Source: Accumulibacter sp. (GTDB lineage: Bacteria; Pseudomonadota; Gammaproteobacteria; Burkholderiales; Rhodocyclaceae). From it: DNA of 64,000 bases. Positions within the stretch are counted from its first letter, which is position 1; the number at the start of each line of letters is the position of its first letter. Shown here piece after piece: positions 53,218-61,889 of this stretch. The notes under the pieces were generated by a model. The model was not told the DNA's origin. It saw only the letters and a program-made list of their open reading frames with translations, and ran no database searches. The position numbers and the translations under genes were made by a program. The stretch is from positions 744,001-808,000 of the forward strand of contig JACKLW010000005.1 in the NCBI GenBank assembly GCA_024235715.1, given 5' to 3'.

Positions 53218-53251
53218 CTATGATCGGCGCACTAGCCAGAAGGAGAAACCC

Positions 53252-53449
53252 ATGCGCACCACCCTCGCACTCGATGATGATTTGCTCGCCAAGGCCCAGG
53301 CTCTGACGGGCGTTTCTGAAAAAGCTGCTTTGATTCGAGAAGCTCTGCGCGCCCTGATCCAGCGCGAAAGCGCGAAACGACTGGCACTTCTCGGAGGTTC
53401 CGAGCCACAACTGAATGACGTACCGAGACGCCAGACCGAACAGGCATGA
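53252..53449 (+). CDS. vapB: VapB-type antitoxin
   Basis: 65 residues, with AGGAG (53241-53245) upstream. The N-terminal MRTTLALDDDLLAKAQAL and the ALIREALRALIQRE helix are the ribbon-helix-helix layout of VapB antitoxins, which bind the promoter as dimers. The C-terminal tail wraps the toxin. It overlaps the vapC gene by 4 bases. Confidence 0.9.
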   Translation: MRTTLALDDDLLAKAQALTGVSEKAALIREALRALIQRESAKRLALLGGSEPQLNDVPRRQTEQA

Positions 53450-53817
53450 TTCTGGTCGACACCTCAATCTGGGTTGAGCATCTTCGCCGGGGTAACCAGC
53501 GGCTGACCCGCATGCTGGAGCAAGGCCAGGTATTGGCCCACCCCTACGTCACAGGGGAAGTGGCGTTAGGCAAGCTCCGGAATCGCGACACGATCCTGAG
53601 GGCGCTACAGAACTTGCCAGCGACAACCGTCGCGACAGACGACGAAGTGCTGCGGTTTATCCACCAGAATTCTCTCTACGGTGTCGGCATCGGCTATATC
53701 GACGCACACTTGTTAGCGGCGGTACGTCTCTCGTCCGCGGCCTCCTTGTGGACGGCCGACAAGCGGCTGCTTGCTGCCGCCAGGAGCCTGGGGTTGGCAG
53801 ACGACGAGCGTCGTTGA
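53446..53817 (+). CDS. vapC: VapC-type PIN-domain ribonuclease toxin
   Basis: 123 residues. PIN-domain acidic residues are all present: Asp5 (ILVDTSIWV), Glu38, Asp86 (GIGYIDAHLL) and Asp105 (LWTADKRL). VapC toxins cleave specific tRNA or rRNA loops with magnesium when freed from VapB. The start overlaps vapB by 4 bases. The pair may be a stability or stress module; it sits in an otherwise housekeeping stretch. Confidence 0.92.
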   Translation: MILVDTSIWVEHLRRGNQRLTRMLEQGQVLAHPYVTGEVALGKLRNRDTILRALQNLPATTVATDDEVLRFIHQNSLYGVGIGYIDAHLLAAVRLSSAASLWTADKRLLAAARSLGLADDERR

Positions 53818-53952
53818 ATAAAGTGGCGCCGGCCACTGATAGCCGCGGTTTTGCATTTCTGCCTGCAGGCGGCTGGCAACTGTCGCCGCCGAGCACATGC
53901 GCAACGTGGGCGCCAGGCCGAGCCGGCGACTGTCCAGGGGCCGACCTCGCGG

Positions 53953-54306
53953 TCAAGCCCTCCGCACCGCCGTTCCACTGACCGCCACCATCAGCATTCC
54001 GTTGGTCTCGCCGAGCACTTCGTAGTCGAAATCGAGTCCGACAATGCCGTTGGCGCCCATCTCCTTCGCCGCCTCGATCATGTCCTCGACCGCCGCATCG
54101 CGTGCGCCGGAGAGGGCGCGCTCGTAGCCGCCGGCACGGCCGCCGACGACGTCGCGAACCGACGAGAACAGATCCCGGAAGATGTTGGCGCCGATGATCG
54201 CCTCGCCATTGACGACACCCAGATATTTCTCGATACGCACCTGCTCCGCGCCGGGCACCACCGTCGCGAGAAAGAAATCCTTGTCCGCCTTCGAAAACCA
54301 GCCCAT
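53953..54306 (-). CDS. YbjQ/UPF0145-family protein
   Basis: 117 residues, slightly longer than the usual 105-110 because of an N-terminal MGWFSKADKDFF extension. The core has YLGVVNGEAIIGANIFRDLF, SGARDAAVEDMIEAAKEMGA and NGIVGLDFDYEVLG, as in YbjQ. The family forms pentamers and is described as potential heavy-metal binding; its role is not settled. It is a single gene. Confidence 0.9.
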   Translation of the reverse strand: MGWFSKADKDFFLATVVPGAEQVRIEKYLGVVNGEAIIGANIFRDLFSSVRDVVGGRAGGYERALSGARDAAVEDMIEAAKEMGANGIVGLDFDYEVLGETNGMLMVAVSGTAVRRA

Positions 54307-54654
54307 GCCACCTCCGCTATCGGTTATTTGTCATTGAATGGGCATGCGAGAAGGCCTCGCTGCCCCTCCCTCTTACGCACGCATCGCACCCATGCCGGGG
54401 ACGATGCCCGCGAACGGCCCGGGACGCAGGGCTCGAACCTTCCGGCGCCTGGGGAGTCGGACGACAGGTAGCCGCCCGCGCAGCGAGACTGCCGAAGCCG
54501 CCGCGCAGGCGCGTCCGTTCGCTGGCCCTGTCACGCTCGGTGCACGTTACCATGATGCCCCAGATAACCGTTCTGCCGCGACGCTCATGCGCATGTCACT
54601 GGCAGCAGCCCGCTCCCATGGCGTGCCGACGACGACAACGCAGGTAGTTGCCCG
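54307..54654. other. Intergenic region between divergent genes
   Basis: About 348 bases between the YbjQ-type gene (minus) and the transglycosylase gene (plus). Open frames on both strands here are very GC-rich and have no recognisable product. It should contain both promoters, but I cannot place boxes reliably. Confidence 0.4.
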
Positions 54655-55449
54655 ATGCCGATCATCCGCTTTCTTCTCGCACTTGCACTCGCTCTGGTTT
54701 GGGCAAGCGCCCATGCCAACATCTATGGTTACATCGATGAACAGGGCGTGGCGCATCTCGCCACCGAGAAGATCGATGCACGCTACAAACTGTTCTCGCG
54801 CGGCAACGTACTGCAGTCGTCTCCATCCCTGGCGATCGGTGCGGGAAGGGCCGAGCTTCTGCGCTATTTGTCCCGGCATCCAAACCTGAAGAAATTCGAA
54901 CCCCTGCTGAAAACGGCGGGCGAGGAATTCGCCGTCGACTCGGCGCTGCTCAAGGCAATCATGGCGGCGGAATCGGGTTTCAATCCCGACGCGATTTCCC
55001 CCAGGGGAGCGATTGGCCTGATGCAGGTCATGCCGGCCACTGCCGAACGCTATGGCCTGCGCGGTGACCGGCACAAGACCGTCGAGGAGAAGTTGGCCGA
55101 CCCCGAAACCAACATCCGTTTGGGCGCGCGTTACCTGCGTGACCTGCAGCGCCTGTTTCCGGACCAGCAACATCTGGTCCTGGCTTCGTACAATGCCGGC
55201 GAAGGCGCCGTGCAGCAATACAACAACACCATTCCGCCCTATCCGGAAACCCGCAATTACGTACAACTCGTGACGCAGATCTACCAGTTGTATCAACCCA
55301 CGCTGCCGACAGCGGGAATCCGGACCAAGGTCTATTCCGGCGCCGCAGGCAAGGGCAGGAGCCAGCGCCTTTACATGACCATTCCCGGCCAGAAGGCGAG
55401 GCACACGGAAGACCTGACGCAAGCGGCAACGACAGCCAGGACCAAGTAG
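54655..55449 (+). CDS. Lytic transglycosylase (SLT domain) with DUF4124-like N-terminus
   Basis: 264 residues. Signal peptide residues 1-21 (cleavage near AHA-N). NIYGYIDEQGVAHLATEKID is a DUF4124-like segment. The SLT domain follows from about residue 85, with the catalytic Glu106 in AAESGFNPDAISPRGA, then GLMQVMPATAERYG, NIRLGARYL and LASYNAGEGAV. It cleaves peptidoglycan in the periplasm with formation of 1,6-anhydro ends. It is monocistronic and convergent with the methyltransferase gene downstream. Confidence 0.93.
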   Translation: MPIIRFLLALALALVWASAHANIYGYIDEQGVAHLATEKIDARYKLFSRGNVLQSSPSLAIGAGRAELLRYLSRHPNLKKFEPLLKTAGEEFAVDSALLKAIMAAESGFNPDAISPRGAIGLMQVMPATAERYGLRGDRHKTVEEKLADPETNIRLGARYLRDLQRLFPDQQHLVLASYNAGEGAVQQYNNTIPPYPETRNYVQLVTQIYQLYQPTLPTAGIRTKVYSGAAGKGRSQRLYMTIPGQKARHTEDLTQAATTARTK

Positions 55450-55560
55450 ATCACAGCGGCAGAAAGCCCGGCTGGCAACGGCGCGGTCAACGGCAGCACG
55501 CGACGTCCTTGCTCGACTTCCTTGCCGAACCCTCAGATCAGAAAGGCAAGGGTCAAGAAC

Positions 55561-55618
55561 TGCCCCCTCGGCCGCGTGACCCCTCGGCCGCGGGCTAATG
55601 GCTGACCCCTTGGCCGGC
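55561..55618. repeat. Short tandem repeats TGACCCCTCGGCCGCG
   Basis: Two adjacent 16-base units (55561-55576, 55577-55592; 15 of 16 identical) and a third, less exact unit at 55603-55618, which extends into the 3' end of the methyltransferase gene. They could be a fragment of a REP-like element. No function is evident. Confidence 0.5.
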
Positions 55619-56428
55619 GCGGGCATTGCTGCGCGTCATGCCGCGAACGGCCCAGGCTCTCGCCTTGAGCGCAATGGCTCCGCTGGCTGCCGGAGTCAAC
55701 GCCGACTTCAGCTTGGCTTTCAGGGTGGCACGTTGCTCTTCGGAAAGTGACATCGCGTAAGCTGGCGCGGGCCCCTGACCACCGAGGAACGGACGCCAGT
55801 AATCCTCGAAGTCGCGGAACTCTGCCATCACGTCCAGCGGGGCAGTTTCCACCTTCTCGAGTCCGGAACCCTCGAACACCGCTTTCAGTTCAGATGGCGC
55901 GCACATGGGGAAGCGCCTCCCTTCATGTAGTTGAGCCGCCGCGGAATCAAGTGATGCCGCGGCGTCCCAGAAGTGCCTGATGATCTCCATTCCCTCGGCA
56001 TAGTCCCAGACATAGGCGGCTATGGTACCTCCGTCGGTGGTGACCCGCCTCATCTCCGACAGGGCGGCCGGCAAATCTGGAATGAAGTTCAGTACAAGTC
56101 CCGAGACGACGACGTCGCATGCTGCGTCATCAAGCGGCAGCGCCGCCGCATTTCCACCGAGGAAGCGTGCCTTTCCGGCGAGGTTCCGGACCGCGAGTTT
56201 GAGGAATCCCTCCGAAGGCTCGATTCCGTCAACGCTACCTGGATTGCAGCAATCAAGGATTGCAGCGGACAACGCACCGGTGCCGCAGCCAACATCCAGC
56301 CATCGTTTACCGGCGGGCTGACTCAGCCACGCCAGGAAAAGCGGGCCAACCTTGCGACTCCAGCGGCCGATGTACTGTTCGTAGGGACTGCCGCGTTCCC
56401 AGGTATCGGAGACATGAACCGTGTTCAT
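55595..56428 (-). CDS. Class I SAM-dependent methyltransferase
   Basis: 277 residues. Motif I is WLDVGCGTGALSAAI (about residues 43-57), followed by a motif II-like acidic residue in GSVDGIEPSEGFL, DDAACDVVVSGLVLNFI, and a UbiE-like MRRVTTDGGTIAAYVW segment. The fold is the small-molecule type (methyltransferase 11/25). The substrate is unknown. It lies alone on the minus strand, and its last codons overlap the short tandem repeats at 55603-55618. Confidence 0.9.
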   Translation of the reverse strand: MNTVHVSDTWERGSPYEQYIGRWSRKVGPLFLAWLSQPAGKRWLDVGCGTGALSAAILDCCNPGSVDGIEPSEGFLKLAVRNLAGKARFLGGNAAALPLDDAACDVVVSGLVLNFIPDLPAALSEMRRVTTDGGTIAAYVWDYAEGMEIIRHFWDAAASLDSAAAQLHEGRRFPMCAPSELKAVFEGSGLEKVETAPLDVMAEFRDFEDYWRPFLGGQGPAPAYAMSLSEEQRATLKAKLKSALTPAASGAIALKARAWAVRGMTRSNARAGQGVSH

Positions 56429-56654
56429 TGCTTGCTACCTCCGCGAAAGCAACCTGCGATGCCCAACGACTCGTTGAACGGGAGTGCGGGCGGCAAGGCA
56501 AACAAGCACTGGCGAATTGATTTCCAGCGCCGTCAAAGCAGCGGTGAGCTGCCGTTGCCTCCGAAGTGTTTTCTGGGCGTGTGTATCAACGCTCGCGTTA
56601 TACAGCCACGTGGCGTGTAGATGGGGTCAGGTCTTTCCCCGTGCCCATTCCACC

Positions 56655-58130
56655 TCACAGCGTCTTCAGATACTCGACCAGCGTGTCTTTCTCGGTCGCC
56701 GACAACCCCGTGCCAAACTCATGCCCCTGGTTGCTGCCACCCTTGCTGCCGGTATCGAGCTTCGTCCCAACCCGCTCGGCCGCCGGCGTATCGGTAACGA
56801 ACCCGACGCGCGTTTGGTCATAGACGTCATAACCTCGCCAGAAAACCGTCGGCCTTTGCCCCACCGGCTCCAGCAGATCGCGCAGCGTCGGCACCGAGCC
56901 ATTGTGCAGATACGGCGCCTTCAGCCAGATACCGTCGAGGAAGGGCACGACGTAGCCGATCAGATCTTCCTCGACCAGGCCACGGCGTTCGAGCCCCATG
57001 TCCTTGACGACCTGGTTGGCCTTGATCGCGGCGCCCTTGTTCCAGGAATCGAGGCGACCGCGGTCGGTGCCGACTTCGGCCAGCGGCAGCGGCCGGCCGG
57101 TGAGTCCGCTGGCGTGGCAGCTGGCGCAGTTGGCGTCGAACAGGGCTTTGCCCTCGACCGCCATTGCCCGATCGATGGCAAAGGGGTATTTGGGCGGCGG
57201 CAGTTCGGAAAGGTAGCTGTGCAGCCATTGCACCTGCTCGACGAAGTCCTTCTTGTCGGCCGGCGCGGCGCCGAGCAGGCCGAGGGCCGAATCCATGATC
57301 ACCGAGTAGGCGTCGCTGCTGTCGCCGGCGTAGTTCATGCGGTGGCCCTTGTCCCAGACGTATTTCTTGAGGTTCCACACCGAGGGCATGTCGGTGGGAC
57401 CGAAGCTGTCGTCCATCGGCGCGCCGATCATGAAGTACTTGGTGAGGTTCATCGCGTCGTCGCGACCGCGGCCCCAGTCGGGGAAGTCGGGGCGGTAGAT
57501 CCAGGCGAACTGCTGCTCGCGTTCGAGCAGCCGCTTTTTCGTGATCGGAATGACGAAGAAGCGGTAGAGCATTTGGTCGATGAGGTCGAGATCGGTGACG
57601 CGATTGATCTCGGCCATCAGGATGTCGGCGTTGAAGCGCGGGTCCCTGGCGCAGTCGATCAGGTAGCGGAAGAAACCTTCGACGTTGGTCGTGTGCGCCG
57701 GACCGCCGACGACGAAAACCGGGTTGGAGTCCGGGGATTCGCGGTAGCTGGTCGTATGGCAGACGGCGCAGTTGTTGGCGACGCGCGGAAAGCCGATGGT
57801 CTTCTTGCTGAACCCGGCCGGCAACTCCCTGCCCTGCTCCCAGGGAACGCCGAGTGCAGCGTAGCCGCCGGGAAGCACCTTGCCGTCCTGGGTCAGTTTT
57901 TCGGGAAAGACGCGCGGCAGGACGTAGAAGATCCAGTACGGGATGCCGGCGTCGTGCTCGGCGCCGATCGAGCCGTACTTGAAACGCGTCTCGAAGTCGG
58001 CGGTCACCCAGTCGGGCTGCGGATGCTCACGGAAGCCGCGGTCCCAGGCGATCGACCCGCCGATCACCACGACGACGATCAGCACGACGCCGATGACTCT
58101 GAACCAGTTCCTGCAGGAGCGCATGCTCAT
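56655..58130 (-). CDS. Membrane-anchored di-heme c-type cytochrome (RoxA/MauG-like)
   Basis: 491 residues. One N-terminal membrane helix (about residues 10-29) is followed by a periplasmic part. It has two CxxCH heme sites, CAVCH (121-125) and CASCH (335-339), and a C-terminal domain with APYLHNGSVPTLRDLLEP and LSATEKDTLVEYLKTL, which is typical of RoxA/MauG-related di-heme proteins. It is probably an electron-transfer or oxidative enzyme in the periplasm. It is the last gene in the cytochrome run, 10 bases after its paralogue, with which it shares the same domain order. Confidence 0.85.
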   Translation of the reverse strand: MSMRSCRNWFRVIGVVLIVVVVIGGSIAWDRGFREHPQPDWVTADFETRFKYGSIGAEHDAGIPYWIFYVLPRVFPEKLTQDGKVLPGGYAALGVPWEQGRELPAGFSKKTIGFPRVANNCAVCHTTSYRESPDSNPVFVVGGPAHTTNVEGFFRYLIDCARDPRFNADILMAEINRVTDLDLIDQMLYRFFVIPITKKRLLEREQQFAWIYRPDFPDWGRGRDDAMNLTKYFMIGAPMDDSFGPTDMPSVWNLKKYVWDKGHRMNYAGDSSDAYSVIMDSALGLLGAAPADKKDFVEQVQWLHSYLSELPPPKYPFAIDRAMAVEGKALFDANCASCHASGLTGRPLPLAEVGTDRGRLDSWNKGAAIKANQVVKDMGLERRGLVEEDLIGYVVPFLDGIWLKAPYLHNGSVPTLRDLLEPVGQRPTVFWRGYDVYDQTRVGFVTDTPAAERVGTKLDTGSKGGSNQGHEFGTGLSATEKDTLVEYLKTL

Positions 58131-58140
58131 CGTCGGGTCC

Positions 58141-59658
58141 TCAGAAGGTCTTCATGTACTCGATCAGCGCGGCCTTGTCGTCGGCGGTCAGTTCGGTGCC
58201 GTAGGCCTTGCCCTCGTGGCCCCCGTTGCCGTTGCCGGGGGCAGCGGTGTCGAGAAGGAAAAACGCCTGTCCGTTGCCCTGCGGCTGGTCGGAGACGAAA
58301 CCGACCTTGACCGGGTCGTAGACGTCGTTGCCGCGATAGAAGGTTTTCGGCCGCGCCGCTGCCGGTTCGAGCAGGTCGTGCAGGCTGGGCACCGAGCCAT
58401 TGTGCAGGTAGGGCGCGCGCAGCCAGACGCCGTCGAGCGGCATGTTGGCGTAGCCGAAGGTCTTGCGGAAATGCGTGAAACGCCAGGGATAGCCGGCGTA
58501 GAGCGTGGCCTGATTCACTGCCAGTGTGTAGCTGTAGGAATCAAGCCGCCGCCGGTCGGTGCCGATTTCGGCCAGCGGTGTCACCTGGCCGACCAGTTCG
58601 CCGCTGAAGTCGCTGCCCGAGGCACCGTGGCAGCCGGCGCAATAGGCCTTGTAGATGGGCGCGCCGCGTTGCGCCAGCTCGGCGTCGACCGGGAAGAACT
58701 GGCTGAAGCCGGGCGGCGTGACGTCGAGGATCCAGTCCTCGACGCGGCCGATGCGTTCGATGTCGATGGTCGGCGGCGTCGTGCCGGTGCCGAAGGCGGC
58801 GCTCTTGTTGCGCTCCTCGACGGTGGTATTGTTGCCGTCCCAGTGCAGCTGCATCTCGTGCGGCGCCTTGCGCTGGCGCTGCCGCCAGAGCGAGGGAAAG
58901 TCGGCCGGCGCGTCGAACTCGGCCGGGTCGAGATGCGCCATCGGGAAGTTGAAGATCACTTTTGCCGAGTTGAAGGTATCGACGCGTCCCGGCCCCCATT
59001 CCTGCTGCTTGAAGACCCAGTCGAAACGCCCGGCGAGCGCCAGCACCCGGTCGCGCATGATGGCGATGGCCACCGGATAGACGAGGTAGCGGTCGAGCAG
59101 GTCGAGCTGGCCGCCCTGACGTTCGATTTCCGGCAGGATGAATTCCTTCGAAAATTTCGGGTCGGCTGCGCAGCGGAAAAAGAACTCCTCGAAACCCTTC
59201 ATGTTGAAGGTCGCGGCGGGCATGCCGAGAACGATCGTCGGCGGCTGCTCGGCGGCCGTGCGCACGGTGCTGGTGTGGCAGACGGCGCAGTTGACAAAGA
59301 CGCGGTCTATCCCCTGATAGCGGCGCCTGGAGGTGCCGACCGGCAGGTCGCGGTCGCTGCCGTCGGCGTTCTTCTCGAAAACCATGCCCAGCGACCGGTA
59401 GCCCTTGCCGGGCAGATACTGCGGGCAGACGTCGGGCAGCACCCGCCAGATCCAGTACGGGAAACCCATCTCGTGTTCGCCGCCGGTGGATCCGTACTTG
59501 AAGTGTTCTGTCGGACTGTCGTAGTCCACCGGCACGTCGCCGCCGAAGCGTTGCACCAGCCAGATCACGAGCAGCGCCGGAATGCCGACGGTGATGATGA
59601 AGAGAATGATGAAGCGTCGCTTCCAGGGGCTCTTCGCTGCTTCCTGCCGTTCGCTCAT
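58141..59658 (-). CDS. Membrane-anchored di-heme c-type cytochrome, paralogue of the downstream gene
   Basis: 505 residues. N-terminal membrane anchor (about residues 15-36), heme sites CAVCH (124-128) and CAGCH (340-344), and a C-terminal region with APYLHNGSVPSLHDLLEP and LTADDKAALIEYMKTF. Domain order and spacing match the gene at 56655-58130, so the two arose by tandem duplication. Divergence is greatest between the two heme sites. RoxA-like proteins cleave alkenes or oxidise partner proteins; the substrate here is unknown. Confidence 0.85.
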   Translation of the reverse strand: MSERQEAAKSPWKRRFIILFIITVGIPALLVIWLVQRFGGDVPVDYDSPTEHFKYGSTGGEHEMGFPYWIWRVLPDVCPQYLPGKGYRSLGMVFEKNADGSDRDLPVGTSRRRYQGIDRVFVNCAVCHTSTVRTAAEQPPTIVLGMPAATFNMKGFEEFFFRCAADPKFSKEFILPEIERQGGQLDLLDRYLVYPVAIAIMRDRVLALAGRFDWVFKQQEWGPGRVDTFNSAKVIFNFPMAHLDPAEFDAPADFPSLWRQRQRKAPHEMQLHWDGNNTTVEERNKSAAFGTGTTPPTIDIERIGRVEDWILDVTPPGFSQFFPVDAELAQRGAPIYKAYCAGCHGASGSDFSGELVGQVTPLAEIGTDRRRLDSYSYTLAVNQATLYAGYPWRFTHFRKTFGYANMPLDGVWLRAPYLHNGSVPSLHDLLEPAAARPKTFYRGNDVYDPVKVGFVSDQPQGNGQAFFLLDTAAPGNGNGGHEGKAYGTELTADDKAALIEYMKTF

Positions 59659-59683
59659 GCTGTGTTCCCCCTCGTTCTCGTTC

Positions 59684-61858
59684 TCAGTGCGGCGGCAGGC
59701 ACGGGCGCAGTGCTTCGTAGCCGGCGGCCAGCATCGTTTCGAGCTGCGGCGGCCGGCCGCTCTCGGCGCGCAACCATTCGCTCACCTGGGCGAGCATCGC
59801 GGCGCGCACGGGGCTGGCTCGCCACGCCTGCGCGTCGCTGGCAAAAGCCGGCAACATGCTCTCCGGCGGCATCGGCGTCTTCTGGCGCTGCGCCGGTGCG
59901 ACGTCGGCCATCGCCAGGCGCACGTAGAGCCGCTGCGCGCAGTGGCGCAGACGGGCGCCGACTTCGGCCGCGCTGCCCTGCAGGAAATTCGGCGGGACGG
60001 TCTCGGCTGTCTGGTGGCATGCAGCGCAGTAGGGCTGAAAATCGCGCAGCAGCGGAAGGCCGGAGGCGGTCGGCGGCTGGCCAGGCGCCACAGCGGCGAC
60101 TTCGAGCTGCGCAGGCGGCAGGTGCTCGGCTGCCGCGCAACACGCCGGCGCGACCGGCGTGCCGAGCTCGGCGAACAGCGCCGCAAAAAGCCTCTGGCGC
60201 GGGAACGGCGCGGGGCCGAACAGGCTCGCGGCATCTCGACCCGCAGCCAGGCGGTCTATCGCCTGCTGCACGCTACTGAAGTCCTCGCGGATTTCCAGCG
60301 TCGCCTCGCCGTCCACCTGGTCATCGACATCCGTGCCGACTGCATGGCGGCGGATTTCGATGGCCGCGATGGCGTTGCCGGCGGCGGTCCGGGCCGGCAG
60401 CCCGCCGGCCTGCGGCCGCAGCGTCGCCCCGCCCGGCGTCGCCTCGCCGACGAGAGCCAGATCCAGGCTGTTCAGGGCGGTACCACCGGGCAGGGTCAAC
60501 CGTGCCAGGCGTCCTCCGCTCGGCCTTCCCGCCTGTACCGACAGCGTTCCGGCGAGCCCCGTCCCGTCTGCGAGCGTACAGCGAAAAGACCAGCGCGAAG
60601 CAGACTTGCCGTCGATCCGGCAGGGCACCGTCACCCGCTTCGCGGCAAGTGGCGCCGGTCGCGCCAGGGCACTCTCCAGTTGCAGACGGTCGGGAGCGGC
60701 GACGAATTCCGCCAGGCCCGCCACCACTTGCCGCAGCGACTCCGGGGCGTCGGGCCGCCAGAGGGTTCCTGCCGGCCGCGGCAGGAGCGGGTCGAAGCGT
60801 GCGTCCACTTCCGACAGAGCCAGCCGCGCAGCGCGCTCTGCCGGCCAACCGCGCACCGCCTGCAGCGGGTTGCGGTTCGGGATGTCGGGATTGCCGGCGG
60901 CCAGGCCACCCGGCCAGCGGCGGCGTGCCTCTGCGCGCAGCGGCCGGGCGACCGACTGCTCGAAGGCGGCATCGGCTGTCCAGGTCTGCCCGCCCGAGAG
61001 CGCGTGGCGCACGGCGGCAGCGAACAGGCCGGCGCGGCAGCGCTGCGCCTCGAGCGTACCGCCACCGCAACCTTCGTGCCACAGGCGCTGGGTTAGCGCA
61101 AAGCCGTTGGCACGCTCGCTGGCGTTGTCGATGGCGTAGGGAACGTCGATTCCGCGGTCGGCAGCGATGCCGTAGAAGCGCTTGCCGCTGGCCATGAGCG
61201 CCGCCGCCACCTTCGGATTGGCATTGGTTTCGTCCCACAGCGCGCGCGAGAAGATCGGCGAGCCGTTCTGATGGCAGGCATAGCAGATCGTGCGGTTGGC
61301 GTAGACCAGTCGCGGTTTGCCACCGGCGCGGTAATCCTTGAGCAACTGGAATTCGAAGCGGCCCGCGGCCTCGTTGTAGCTGATGATCTCGAGGATCGCC
61401 GACTGTTCCTGGTAACCGATATAGAGGCGGTCCTTGAGCAGCGGCACGCCCGCGACCGGCTGGCTGTCGACGGCCACCAGAACACGCGGATGGGAGAAAT
61501 AGTCGGGTGCGGCGGCCGCCCGCTGCAGCGATCGACCGAGCGGAATCAGCACCCGCTTGGCGGGCGGCAGCGGGCTCGCGGGGTCGCGCTGCAACTGCGC
61601 GTCGAGGTGGGCAAGCAGTTGCTCGAAAGGAAAAGGCACCTCGACGTCCGCCGACTCGCCGCGACGCACGGCGAAGAGCTGCTCGAACAGCGAACGACCC
61701 CGGCTGGGGAGATGCTCGCCAGGATCGGCGGGGTTGACCACCGGCATCGGCGCGACCCGCACCGGCGGCGGCACTTCAGTCGCCAGAACCGACATGGCGA
61801 CGGACGCCGCGCAAGTCGCGGCGAGACCGAGCCGGATCGTCCGCAAGCCCGTGCGCAT
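59684..61858 (-). CDS. Large exported protein with two CxxCH heme sites
   Basis: 724 residues from ATG 61858, chosen because a signal peptide then follows (GLAATCAASVAMSVLA); the open frame extends further upstream into the preceding gene. The two heme motifs are far apart: CYACH (192-196) and CAACH (611-615). The region between them holds no family I recognise, though the first part (RVLVAVDSQP, YIGYQEQSAILEI) looks beta-rich. As the third gene of the cytochrome run it probably works with the RoxA-like proteins, for example as an electron carrier or partner. Confidence 0.78.
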   Translation of the reverse strand: MRTGLRTIRLGLAATCAASVAMSVLATEVPPPVRVAPMPVVNPADPGEHLPSRGRSLFEQLFAVRRGESADVEVPFPFEQLLAHLDAQLQRDPASPLPPAKRVLIPLGRSLQRAAAAPDYFSHPRVLVAVDSQPVAGVPLLKDRLYIGYQEQSAILEIISYNEAAGRFEFQLLKDYRAGGKPRLVYANRTICYACHQNGSPIFSRALWDETNANPKVAAALMASGKRFYGIAADRGIDVPYAIDNASERANGFALTQRLWHEGCGGGTLEAQRCRAGLFAAAVRHALSGGQTWTADAAFEQSVARPLRAEARRRWPGGLAAGNPDIPNRNPLQAVRGWPAERAARLALSEVDARFDPLLPRPAGTLWRPDAPESLRQVVAGLAEFVAAPDRLQLESALARPAPLAAKRVTVPCRIDGKSASRWSFRCTLADGTGLAGTLSVQAGRPSGGRLARLTLPGGTALNSLDLALVGEATPGGATLRPQAGGLPARTAAGNAIAAIEIRRHAVGTDVDDQVDGEATLEIREDFSSVQQAIDRLAAGRDAASLFGPAPFPRQRLFAALFAELGTPVAPACCAAAEHLPPAQLEVAAVAPGQPPTASGLPLLRDFQPYCAACHQTAETVPPNFLQGSAAEVGARLRHCAQRLYVRLAMADVAPAQRQKTPMPPESMLPAFASDAQAWRASPVRAAMLAQVSEWLRAESGRPPQLETMLAAGYEALRPCLPPH

Positions 61859-61889
61859 CGTCAGCCTCCATGGCCGCCCTCCCGTGCGT

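Noticed and set aside
50387-53467. 1026-codon open frame on the minus strand
   Set aside because: Antisense to the SbcC/YhaN-like gene; the composition (Gln, Arg, Leu, Ala-rich) is that of a reverse-complement shadow.
56484-58310. 608-codon open frame on the plus strand
   Set aside because: Antisense to the cytochrome genes, which carry CxxCH motifs and consistent operon spacing; the frame has no domains.
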